DNA of 40,896 bases from Chloroflexota bacterium (GTDB lineage: Bacteria; Chloroflexota; UBA6077; FW602-bin22; CADDYW01): assembly GCA_902810745.1 (NCBI GenBank), contig CADDYW010000032.1, forward strand, positions 1 through 40,896, in the 5' to 3' direction. How positions within the stretch are numbered: position 1 is the first letter of the stretch; every line of letters starts with the position of its first letter. Shown in pieces: positions 17,827-25,515 of the stretch. Under the pieces are notes generated by a model, which ran no database searches, was not told the origin of the DNA, and worked only from the letters and a program-made list of their open reading frames with translations. A program made the position numbers and the translations under genes.

Positions 17827-19028
17827 TTCCGTTCGAGCTGATTCAGGAGCTATCGATCAAGACGCCCAGCAAGATCGTTCTGCTGGTCATGGACGGCCTC
17901 GGAGGGCTCCCACGACCGGAGACCGGTCTGACCGAGCTGGCGACGGCGACGAAGCCGAACCTCGACGCCCTGGCACGCGAGTCGATCTGTGGCCTGAGCG
18001 TCCCGGTTGCTCCTGGCATCACCCCGGGCAGCGGTCCAGCCCACCTCGCGCTGTTTGGCTACGATCCGATCTCCTGCCTGGTGGGGCGTGGGGTCCTGTC
18101 GGCGTTAGGAATCGGATTTCCGCTCGAGCCAACCGATCTCGCAGCACGCATCAACTTTGCGACTGTCGATGAGCAAGGGCTCGTGACTGACCGCCGCGCC
18201 GGGCGTATCTCCACCGAAACCAACCGGCAGCTCGTCGCCTTGCTACGCCAGATTCGGATTCCGGGCGTGGAGATCTTCGTCGAGACCGAGAGCATGCATC
18301 GGGCGGTGGTGATCTTCCGCGGCCCGAATCTCTCGGCCAGGCTTGGCGATACGGATCCGCAGCGAACCGGCGTGCCGCCGCTTCCGGTCGAGCCGCTGGA
18401 TCCAGAGGCGCAGCACAGCGCCGACGTGGTCAATCGCTTCATCGCCGAGGCAGCGAAGATCCTGAAGGGGCACTACCCGGCGAATTACATTCTGCTCCGA
18501 GGCTTCGCCAAGTATCCGCATCTTGCGCAGTTCGGCGATCTCTACAAGCTTCGCGCGGCAGCGATCGCCACCTACCCGATGTACCGGGGGCTCGGCCGCC
18601 TCGTGGGCATGGATGTACTGCCCACGGGGGAGAAGTTCGCCGACGAAGTTGCCGCGGCGCGGCAAAACTGGGCGAACTACGATTTCTTCTTCATCCACTA
18701 CAAGTACACGGACACGACCGGCGAGGACGGCGACTTCATGGCGAAGGTCGCCGCGATCGAAGAAGTAGACCAGGCTCTCCCGGATCTGCTGGCGCTGTCG
18801 CCGGACGTCATCGCCGTCACCGGCGATCACAGCACGCCGTCGCTGCTGCGGGCACACGGATGGCAGCCGGTACCGTTCATGCTGCGGTCGCGGTACGAGG
18901 TTCCCGACGCCGTCGAGCAGTTCACCGAACGCGCCTGCCAGCGCGGCACGCTGGGCCGATTTCCGGCCCAGCAGGTCATGCTGATGCTCATGGCGAACGC
19001 TCTGAAGCTGGAGAAGTACGGCGCGTGA
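17823..19028 (+). CDS. apgM: 2,3-bisphosphoglycerate-independent phosphoglycerate mutase, archaeal type
   Basis: 401 residues, the usual length for ApgM of the alkaline phosphatase superfamily, interconverting 3- and 2-phosphoglycerate. The metal-binding start KIVLLVMDGLGGLP holds Asp24. The catalytic Ser70 lies in TPGSGPAHLALFGYDP. RINFATVDEQGLVTDRRAGR is the substrate-binding block and VIAVTGDHSTPS the second metal block. The gene overlaps the DUF2085 gene by four bases. It converges on ndk across a repeat-rich gap. Confidence 0.93.
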   Translation: MIPFELIQELSIKTPSKIVLLVMDGLGGLPRPETGLTELATATKPNLDALARESICGLSVPVAPGITPGSGPAHLALFGYDPISCLVGRGVLSALGIGFPLEPTDLAARINFATVDEQGLVTDRRAGRISTETNRQLVALLRQIRIPGVEIFVETESMHRAVVIFRGPNLSARLGDTDPQRTGVPPLPVEPLDPEAQHSADVVNRFIAEAAKILKGHYPANYILLRGFAKYPHLAQFGDLYKLRAAAIATYPMYRGLGRLVGMDVLPTGEKFADEVAAARQNWANYDFFFIHYKYTDTTGEDGDFMAKVAAIEEVDQALPDLLALSPDVIAVTGDHSTPSLLRAHGWQPVPFMLRSRYEVPDAVEQFTERACQRGTLGRFPAQQVMLMLMANALKLEKYGA

Positions 19029-19037
19029 CACGTGAGA

Positions 19038-19181
19038 CGAAAAACGGAAAACGTGAAGCGCAAAACGTAAGGCGTAAAACGTGAAATGGACAACGGAGCT
19101 CGAAATGCCTGAAAGCCAGGGAGTGTCAGGGCATCCGTGTGATCTTTTTTCGCTCCCCGCTTTTCCGTTTTCCGTTTTTCG
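19038..19181. repeat. Inverted repeat and period-14 tandem repeat between convergent apgM and ndk
   Basis: A 16-bp sequence CGAAAAACGGAAAACG (19038-19053) recurs exactly in inverted orientation at 19166-19181. Overlapping the left arm are three units beginning AAAACGT at 19048, 19062 and 19076, with an exact 14-base period. The A/T-rich composition contrasts with the GC-rich genes. Between the arms, ATGCC-TGA (19105-19112) pairs with TCAGGGCAT (19126-19134), followed ten bases later by six T (19145-19150), a weak terminator for apgM. The long arms could end transcription from both sides. Confidence 0.65.
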
Positions 19182-19190
19182 CTTATCGCA

Positions 19191-19640
19191 TTATTCGTAG
19201 ATCCAGCGATCCAGGTCGCGGGTGTAGGACTGGATCTCCTCGGGCGCGAACCAGAGGGCAATCTCGGCCTGGGCGGTCTCCGGGCTATCCGAGGCGTGGA
19301 TGAGATTGCGGAGGCCGGTCAAGGCGTAATCGCCGCGAATCGTGCCCGGCGCGGCTTCGTAGGGTCGAGTGGCGCCCACCATCAGACGGACTGCCTTGAT
19401 CGCCTCGACACCCTCGAGCACCATCGCGACCACCGGCCCCGAACCGATGTACTTCACCAGATCCTCGTAGAAGAACTTGCCCTGGTGAACGGCGTAGTGC
19501 TTCTCGGCCATTTCGCGTGGCACGGTCAGCATCTTCAGGGCGAGGATCCGAAATCCGCGCTGCTCGAAGCGCGTGAGGATTGGCCCGACGAGCCCTCGCT
19601 GGACCCCGTCGGGCTTGATCGCGACGAAGGTACGTTCCAT
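19191..19640 (-). CDS. ndk: Nucleoside diphosphate kinase
   Basis: 149 residues, the normal family length. ATG 19640 gives the standard start MERTFVAIKPDGVQRGLVG; an in-frame GTG at 19661 has no better ribosome site. The phosphoryl-accepting His115 lies in NLIHASDSPE. It balances nucleoside triphosphate pools in the cytosol and is monocistronic. Confidence 0.95.
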   Translation of the reverse strand: MERTFVAIKPDGVQRGLVGPILTRFEQRGFRILALKMLTVPREMAEKHYAVHQGKFFYEDLVKYIGSGPVVAMVLEGVEAIKAVRLMVGATRPYEAAPGTIRGDYALTGLRNLIHASDSPETAQAEIALWFAPEEIQSYTRDLDRWIYE

Positions 19641-20051
19641 CGAAATTTCGTATTGCCGCACGACGGCGAGTGGTGCGGTCGCTCTCCTTTCGTTGAGATC
19701 GATCGAGGATCGAAGAATACTTTAGCAGATTGTCAGTGCCGGGTCAGGAACTCGCCCGCACGCGGGCTCGTGAGGCTGGCCCTGCAGGTTTCACGTGAGA
19801 GCATCCTGCCAGCCGGAAGCGGCTCGGGCTACCGACATCAGACTGCCGGCCCGTGAACCGTCTGGCGTGCCGGCTGAGCTCGTCAGCGGGCCGGCGCGTT
19901 CGCGCGGCGACGGCGGGAAACGGCATGCGAGCCGCCGTGCCGATCGGATGACCGGGCTCGCGACCGCTCGAGAGGAGAATTCGCAGGTGACGCATAACGC
20001 GGTCGCTGCTGGCCGCACGTTCGATCCCAGCCTCACCCTTACATCCCCGTT
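19641..20051. other. Intergenic region upstream of ndk
   Basis: 411 bp without a supportable gene. It should contain the ndk promoter; on the minus strand the A/T-rich patch around 19715-19730 holds weak -10 candidates (TATTCT, TAAAGT) without convincing -35 elements. Several short GC-rich inverted stretches are present, but none has a T tract. Confidence 0.4.
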
Positions 20052-20444
20052 CTACGCGCCGCGCATCGCTGCCTTCCAGACGAACTGTTCGCGGTCGACG
20101 ACGACCCGCTCGTGAGTTCCTTCGCCAATCACCTCGCCCGCGGCATCGAACGCGCGCACGTCGAAGCAGATCTTCCGCCCTTCCACCGCCGTCACCGTCG
20201 CCTCGGCACGGATCCGCTTGCCGATGGGCGTCGGAATCAGATGGCGGATGTTGACCATCGTTCCGACGGTCTCTTCGCCCGGCTCGAGGCCGCGCCGGGC
20301 GACGTTCGCGGCAGCGCGCTCCATCAAGGCGATCAGCGCGGGCGTTCCCAGTGTGGGCACATTCCCGCTGCCCAGAGCGCTGGCCGTGTGCTGCTGATCG
20401 ACGGTAAGACTTGCCTCCCCTTTCATCCCCGGTGTCACGGTCAT
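20052..20444 (-). CDS. Hotdog-fold thioesterase, fluoroacetyl-CoA thioesterase (FlK)-like
   Basis: 130 residues. ATG 20444 has GGGAGA at six-base spacing; the ATG at 20450 is too close to that site. The FlK-type triad is preserved with the same spacing: Thr34 (LGTPALIALME), Glu42 (MERAA) and His68 (IRHLIPTPIG), matching Thr42/Glu50/His76 of FlK. The GEGTHERVVVD strand near residue 108 is typical. Relatives hydrolyse acyl-CoAs in general; fluoroacetate resistance should not be assumed. It is a single gene. Confidence 0.85.
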   Translation of the reverse strand: MTVTPGMKGEASLTVDQQHTASALGSGNVPTLGTPALIALMERAAANVARRGLEPGEETVGTMVNIRHLIPTPIGKRIRAEATVTAVEGRKICFDVRAFDAAGEVIGEGTHERVVVDREQFVWKAAMRGA

Positions 20445-20671
20445 TCTCATTCTCCCGATTCAAGCGATTGCCGGACAGATCCCGAAGGGGCTCCGGTCCT
20501 GAATCTGGTCTTCCCGGCGCTCGGTGGACCAATGGTAGGGCGTGGTGCACTACCAGGTGATGATCACGACGCCCGGTCGAGCGGCCGGCCAAGGCGCCGA
20601 AGGCCGACGGCTGGCAGGCCATGGTTGCAGACCTCGACCGCCAGACTCGGCATCTCCGGGTCGTCGTCCTG

Positions 20672-20677
20672 TATAAT
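20672..20677 (+). promoter_or_regulatory. -10 element for the NadD-like gene
   Basis: A perfect TATAAT preceded directly by TG lies 21 bp before ATG 20698. No -35 match is seen at 17 bp. AAAGGA between this element and the ATG supplies the ribosome site. Confidence 0.5.
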
Positions 20678-20697
20678 ACGTGAAAGGATCAGTGCTC

Positions 20698-21666
20698 ATG
20701 CCGGCCGGGTCACCTTTTTTTGATCTGCCAAGGATTCTACGCCTGCGTGAAGCTCTTCGCGACGTCGATCCCTCCCTCCCGCCAAAGGCGATCGGGATCG
20801 CCGGGTTCGATGGCGGAGCCCCTCGCCGCCTCGCTCTCCTTCCCGGATCGTTCAATCCGCTGACCGACGCCCACACGGCGCTTGCCGATCTCGCGCTGGA
20901 ATCCGGACGTGTCGACGTCGTCGCGTATCTGCTGGCGAGTCGGACGGTCGACAAGGAGCGCGTCGAAGGGGCATCCCTGGCCGATCGCCTGATCTGCCTC
21001 GGCGAATACGTCAAAGAGCATCCTCGACAAGGCGTACTGCTCGTCAACCGCGGACTGTACGTGGACCAGGCTGGCATCGCGCGTCAGACGTTCCCTGACC
21101 TCGAGGCGCTGTGGTTTGTCGTCGGCTACGACAAGATCGTACAGATCTTCGATCCACGCTATTACCAGGACCGTGACGCTGCCCTCGATCGCCTGTTTAG
21201 CCTCGCGGCGTTTCTGGTCTCCACGCGGGCACCGGCCGGGCCGCGGGATCTCGATGACTTTCTCGCGCGACCGGAGAATCGTCGCTATGCCGATCGAGTC
21301 TTCCGGCTGGATCTGCCCCCGGCCTACCAGCACCTATCGTCTACCCGGGTCCGAGATGCCGCGCAGCGCGGTGCGATTCCGGCCGAGAGCGTGCCGTCGA
21401 TTGTCGCTCGATTCTTGCGTGAAACCGGCGCGTATCAGGCCCCACAACCGGCACCGGAGGGCGACGAGATTGACCGGTATGCGATTCGAGAGGCGCTCGT
21501 GGAGGCAGCGGAGCGTGGCCGGCTGCTCTTGCTCGCGGCGGCGTCATTCGAGACGCTGATCGAGAGATTGAGCCGCGGCGACGCCCGGGGCCACGCGGGG
21601 CGAGAAGCACTACGGCGTGGTGATGCTTCCGCCGTTATCCAGATTGCACTGGAGCAGATGCCGTGA
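20698..21666 (+). CDS. NadD-like nucleotidyltransferase-fold protein with extra C-terminal domain
   Basis: 322 residues; ATG 20698 is preferred to GTG 20680 because AAAGGA lies nine bases upstream and the -10 element abuts the GTG. The Rossmann-type core begins LALLPGSFNPLTDAHTALADLAL (45-67), a cytidylyltransferase-like loop in which the usual HxGH reads TDAH (Thr56 to His59). The core ends with HLSSTRVRDAAQRGAIP, the family SSTxIR motif. An N-terminal extension of about 40 residues and a C-terminal helical region (from about 255) are not part of standard NadD. NAD-precursor adenylylation is possible but not assured. The stop overlaps the next gene (GTGA). Confidence 0.7.
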   Translation: MPAGSPFFDLPRILRLREALRDVDPSLPPKAIGIAGFDGGAPRRLALLPGSFNPLTDAHTALADLALESGRVDVVAYLLASRTVDKERVEGASLADRLICLGEYVKEHPRQGVLLVNRGLYVDQAGIARQTFPDLEALWFVVGYDKIVQIFDPRYYQDRDAALDRLFSLAAFLVSTRAPAGPRDLDDFLARPENRRYADRVFRLDLPPAYQHLSSTRVRDAAQRGAIPAESVPSIVARFLRETGAYQAPQPAPEGDEIDRYAIREALVEAAERGRLLLLAAASFETLIERLSRGDARGHAGREALRRGDASAVIQIALEQMP

Positions 21667-22910
21667 GGCGATGGTTGACGATTAGCTCGGTAGCCGTGGT
21701 TCTGTCGCTGTTCATCGGATTTGGGGGCGGGATCGCATTCGATCGTTACGTTCTTCTGCGTGGCGCCCCTCCGACCGAGCCAAAGGACGCGCAGGCCTCA
21801 TTTGGCGTATTCTGGGAGGCATGGCGCCTCGTCGAGGATCACTACGTCGATCCATCGGTTGTCGTTCCTCAGAAGATGACCTACGGAGCAATCCAAGGAA
21901 TGCTCGACGCGCTCCAGGATACCGGCCACAGTCGCTTCCTGTCGCCGACCGAGGTCAAGGCAGAGAAGCAGAGCCTGGCTGGCCAGCTCGAGGGCATCGG
22001 CATCGAGGTCGAGATGCGCGATGATCGACTGACAATCGTGGCTCCGCTCGACGGATCGCCCGCGCAGCAAGCCGGTTTGATGGCGGGCGACGTCATCGAG
22101 AAGGTGAACGGTCAGGATACGACAAAGATGTCGCTCGATCAGGTGAGCCAGCTCATTCGGGGTCCGAGTGGCACGCCGGTTCGTCTGACGATCCTCCGTC
22201 CGGGCGCGGCAACACTTCTCGAGTTCACGATTGTCCGGCGCCAGGTGAAAATTCCAGTGGTCACCTGGTCGACCGTCCCCGGCCAGAACATCGCGGACAT
22301 CCGTGTCAGCGAGTTCAGCCAGAGTGCCGATCAGGAGCTCCGCACGGCTATCTCCCAGGCAAGGGCCGCGGGCGACACCAGGATCATCCTCGACCTGCGC
22401 AACGATCCTGGTGGTCTGTTCGATCAGGCGGTCAAGGTGGCGAGTGAGTTCTTACCGTCCGGGAACGTCTTGCTGGAGCAGGATCGGTCGGGACGCCGCC
22501 GGCAGATTCCGGTCCAGCCAGGGGGTGTCGCGACGACGATGCCGCTGGTGGTGCTGGTAAACCACGGCACGGCCAGCGGCGCCGAGATCGTGGCGGGCGC
22601 GCTCCAGGATCATCATCGGGCTATCGTCGTCGGCGAGCAGACGTTTGGTACGGGCACGGTTCTCAACGAATACACTCTGAGCGACGGGTCGGCGATTCTG
22701 CTCGGAGTCCGCCAGTGGCTGACGCCCGACGGGCACGTGATCTGGCGGAATGGCATCACGCCAAATAAAGTCGTGGCCGAGCCGAGCGGTGTGACGCCGC
22801 TCATACCGTCCGAGCTGAGGTCGCTTTCGCCGGATCAGCTGCAGCGCCGCGGTGACGCGCAGCTTCTCGAGGCGGTGCAGCTTCTCATCAGCCAGCCCTC
22901 CCCGAACTGA
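21663..22910 (+). CDS. S41 family C-terminal processing protease with altered catalytic lysine
   Basis: 415 residues from GTG 21663, overlapping the NadD-like stop by four bases. One N-terminal transmembrane helix (8-25) places the rest outside the membrane. A helical segment (45-105) precedes a PDZ domain (GIGIEVEMRDDRLTIVAPLDG to ILRPG, about 110-180). The protease core has LDLRNDPGG and the nucleophile Ser305 in HGTASGAE. The general base, normally Lys in GxxTFGKGxV, is Thr330 (GEQTFGTGTV). The ending DGHVIWRNGITPN fits CtpA-type enzymes. It is either catalytically altered or inactive. Confidence 0.85.
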   Translation: MRRWLTISSVAVVLSLFIGFGGGIAFDRYVLLRGAPPTEPKDAQASFGVFWEAWRLVEDHYVDPSVVVPQKMTYGAIQGMLDALQDTGHSRFLSPTEVKAEKQSLAGQLEGIGIEVEMRDDRLTIVAPLDGSPAQQAGLMAGDVIEKVNGQDTTKMSLDQVSQLIRGPSGTPVRLTILRPGAATLLEFTIVRRQVKIPVVTWSTVPGQNIADIRVSEFSQSADQELRTAISQARAAGDTRIILDLRNDPGGLFDQAVKVASEFLPSGNVLLEQDRSGRRRQIPVQPGGVATTMPLVVLVNHGTASGAEIVAGALQDHHRAIVVGEQTFGTGTVLNEYTLSDGSAILLGVRQWLTPDGHVIWRNGITPNKVVAEPSGVTPLIPSELRSLSPDQLQRRGDAQLLEAVQLLISQPSPN

Positions 22911-22947
22911 GTCGGTGCGTGATGGAGTCGTCTGGCCGCGAGTCCGC

Positions 22948-24345
22948 TCATCCGCCCACTTTGAGCAAACCGATCGGCTGTCGGTCCAGGCCGATCTCGC
23001 CGACGATCGCCACGGTCGAAGGGTCGATCTGAAGGACCTTCCTCCGTTCCGCGCTCAGCACGTATAGCCGCGCGCCGTCGGGGCTGATGGCAACGCTGTC
23101 GAGTACCCAGTCGGTCAGGTGGCTCCCGCGCAAGGTAAGGCTCACGGCGTCGATCGACAGGAAGCCATGATCGCCCAGGACGAAGAGCGTTCGACCATCC
23201 GGCGTCAGCGCGGATCCGCCCATCAGCACGCGCTTGGCTTCGGCGGAGGCGGCGACGGCACCGAACAGGTTGGCGGCGATCCGGGCCCTGGGGTCGTCGA
23301 CGGCTAAGTCGGCGTTACGCAGGCTGAGCGATGAGGTCGTAACCTGGGAGATCAGCCCGAGCGCCGCGTTGGCGGCAAACAGCTTCGAGCCGTCGGCTGG
23401 CATTGCCAGCGTCCAGAGGAGGCCCTTCTCGAAGTCGTCTTTGCCGGCCGTGGGCAGGAAGATGCAGACCGCGTAGTGGCCGGGCAGGTTCAGCGCGTGG
23501 ATGAATGGCCCTTTCGTCTGGTTGAGGTAGAGGCTGTAGACCCACTGCCCATCCGGTGACGCCAGCGCCGAGTGGCGGAAGCCGCTCATCACGTCAGTAC
23601 TGGCAGTCTTATCGGCGACGACCCCTGGCTGAAGCCGGTCCTGGGCGAGATCGTACTCCCGAACGTGATACCGCGTTCCCGGCAGGTTGCCGTCCACCTG
23701 CGACAGATTCTCGATCAGGTACAGCGACTTTCCCTCGTCGTCGATCGCGTCGAACCAGAAGCTGCCGTCGAGCTTCACGATGCGCGGCGCCAGCTTGAAA
23801 TCGGTATCCAGCACGACGAGATCGCTCTTCCAGTGGTCGCTCTGCTGGTAGGCCTTGAGCTCGTCCTGGCTCGGCGCGCGATTGAGAACGAGCCACCGGC
23901 CATCGGGCGACAGTCCGGCGCTGCTCGCCAGGCCACCCGCGGGCAGTGTGAACGTGCCGTCCAGCGTCGTCTCGCGGAGAACCTGTCCACTGGCGACGTC
24001 GATCGCCTGGACTGTCGTCTTCCCCCCGACCGTTTCGGCGACGTACATCGTCGACCAGGCTGGGCCAGGCACGCCGAGCGGTAGCTCGCGGAGCAGCTTC
24101 CCGGTCGCGGCGGCGACGAGAGACAGGCGTTCTTTGCCACCAGAGACGCCGCGGATGAACAGTACGTCGGTCGAGGACTTGACGGCTGCCGTTGGGGCGA
24201 CGGTGGCAACCGGCACGGCACTCGTCGGGCGTCGTGGCGTCGTCGTTGCCGCGGGCGCGGCGGTCGGACTGGCGGGACTCGGCGCTGACCGGCAGCTAGC
24301 AAGCAGCGGCACGGCCAGACCAGCAACCAAGGCTCGTCGGCGCAT
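22948..24345 (-). CDS. Beta-propeller lipoprotein
   Basis: 465 residues; ATG 24345 follows GGAGGTG. A twin-Arg-like start (MRRRALVAGLAV) leads to a lipobox PLLASC with Cys18. An Ala/Pro/Thr linker follows to about 60. The remainder consists of repeated propeller strands (LSPDGRWLVLNR, ASPDGQWVYSLYLN, ALTPDGRTLFVLGD, AISPDGARLYVLSAERR), each with the xxSPDGxxLYV pattern of YVTN-like repeats, ending KVLQIDPSTVAIVGEIG. It is a surface-exposed protein of unknown ligand. It converges on the S41 gene with a 37-bp gap. Confidence 0.85.
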   Translation of the reverse strand: MRRRALVAGLAVPLLASCRSAPSPASPTAAPAATTTPRRPTSAVPVATVAPTAAVKSSTDVLFIRGVSGGKERLSLVAAATGKLLRELPLGVPGPAWSTMYVAETVGGKTTVQAIDVASGQVLRETTLDGTFTLPAGGLASSAGLSPDGRWLVLNRAPSQDELKAYQQSDHWKSDLVVLDTDFKLAPRIVKLDGSFWFDAIDDEGKSLYLIENLSQVDGNLPGTRYHVREYDLAQDRLQPGVVADKTASTDVMSGFRHSALASPDGQWVYSLYLNQTKGPFIHALNLPGHYAVCIFLPTAGKDDFEKGLLWTLAMPADGSKLFAANAALGLISQVTTSSLSLRNADLAVDDPRARIAANLFGAVAASAEAKRVLMGGSALTPDGRTLFVLGDHGFLSIDAVSLTLRGSHLTDWVLDSVAISPDGARLYVLSAERRKVLQIDPSTVAIVGEIGLDRQPIGLLKVGG

Positions 24346-24539
24346 GGGGACACCTCCGTTCGCGTGCATTTCTCGCGAGGATCTACAACTGGCGGCGCCA
24401 ATCGGTTCCTGCCGAAGGGCTCTTCTCCCGGCTCGACCCGGGGCCGCCCCACGCTCACGGAGGTACGGTCAGTGCCTGGCGAAGGTGCTCGCAGCATCGA
24501 GCAGAAAGGTTGAGCTGCCGGGGAGGTGGCTATCCTTCT

Positions 24540-24600
24540 GGGAGAGGGTGAGGGAGGGAATCCGGGCGCCGCACGGGACCTCCAGCCCTCACCCTCGCCC
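24540..24600. repeat. REP-like inverted repeat in a 303-bp intergenic region
   Basis: GGGAGAGGGTGAGGG (24540-24554) pairs with CCCTCACCCTCGCCC (24586-24600) with one mismatch in 15, around a 31-base centre. The surrounding region (24346-24648) contains no gene. The purine-rich/pyrimidine-rich arms are typical of dispersed intergenic elements in many GC-rich genomes. Copy number elsewhere cannot be seen here. Confidence 0.5.
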
Positions 24601-24648
24601 ACCGGAAGAGGGGATTGGACGGCTGCCGGCTTTATTCTGGCCGGTGCT

Positions 24649-24888
24649 CTAGTTCACGGTAGCGGCGCGCTGAGCCTGACATTCCGCGCAGGGACAGTCG
24701 GCGACCAGCTCGCCCCAGTCCGAGCCCTTCAAGTCTCTGGCGGAGATGCGACGGCCGCGTGGCAACCTCGGCGGCGACTCCGTTCGAAGCACCTGCCAGG
24801 CCAGGTTGCCGATGAGCCGCGGATCGCGATCGGGCTCGTCCCGCTCGAGGATCTCGCCTGACCGCAGAATCATTACGCGCGTGCCCAT
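24649..24888 (-). CDS. Small Cys-containing protein, unknown
   Basis: 79 residues; ATG 24888 follows GGAGGAG. The N-terminus (MGTRVMILRSGEILERD) is beta-rich and the middle is basic (RLPRGRRISARDL). A CPCAEC cluster near residues 69-74 could bind metal. No known family is recognised. The good ribosome site and G/C third positions support translation. Confidence 0.5.
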   Translation of the reverse strand: MGTRVMILRSGEILERDEPDRDPRLIGNLAWQVLRTESPPRLPRGRRISARDLKGSDWGELVADCPCAECQAQRAATVN

Positions 24889-24996
24889 TACTCCTCCAAT
24901 GATCCGGGCTCCGTTTCTTGGTTCTCCGACGGACCCTGGTGAATGAAGTGTAAGGAAACAGGCATGAACAACGCCCAACAGAGCGTCGTACAAACC

Positions 24997-25488
24997 TTAA
25001 AAAACCCTGATCACGTGCAGCTTTGCGATGAATCGTCCGGCGGCGATGCGATCCGCGTCTTCCCAGCAGGTCCGTCTGCCGAGGAACCGGCCGCTCGCCT
25101 TTGGGCACGCCGAGCCCAGCCGGCAGGACTCGCGCGCGAAAAGGCGGACGTCCCATTCGACCGGGGAGGTCGACCAGGTGCGAAGCCGCGTCTGTCGATG
25201 CGTCGCCAGGTCGTAGTGGTAGAGGGCGTAGCCGGGTATCCGCCCGTTGATGCGATCGGTTCCGGAATACGTGATCCAGAACAGCGATCGGCCGCCGGGC
25301 GCGAAGCCCAGCAGCTGCATGCTATCCGCGTCGATCGTTGCCGCCGTCGGCGTGTCCGTGCCGGTGCGCAGGTCGAACAGGTGGAGCGTGGCGACCGCGT
25401 AGCGGGCGGAGCTCGGCCAGAGCAAGGTCGCCATGATCCGACCTTCGGGGCCGATCTGGCCCTGGAAGCCGTTCGCGAGTCTCGCCAA
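24997..25488 (-). pseudogene. Remnant of a beta-propeller gene
   Basis: The frame (163 codons if begun at TTG 25488) encodes convincing propeller strands: MATLLWPSSARYAVATLHLFDLRTG, LLGFAPGGRSLFWITYSG and YALYHYDLATHRQTRL. It has no signal peptide, no ribosome site and too few strands for a propeller, and it begins 28 bp after the NosD gene stop. A short stretch in another frame just upstream (RYYYDLAPVW, 25490-25525) also looks like propeller sequence, suggesting a frameshift at about 25490 and loss of the 5' part. It is most likely the tail of a deleted paralogue of the neighbouring lipoproteins. Confidence 0.45.
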
Positions 25489-25515
25489 ACGGGAGCGAGA
25501 TCGTAGTAGTACCGG

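Noticed and set aside
19048..19089. CRISPR-like array
   Set aside because: The period is 14 bases with only three imperfect units and no spacers of CRISPR length; no cas genes are present.
24943..25506. Plus-strand 187-codon frame
   Set aside because: It lies opposite the propeller remnant and has no family features or ribosome site.
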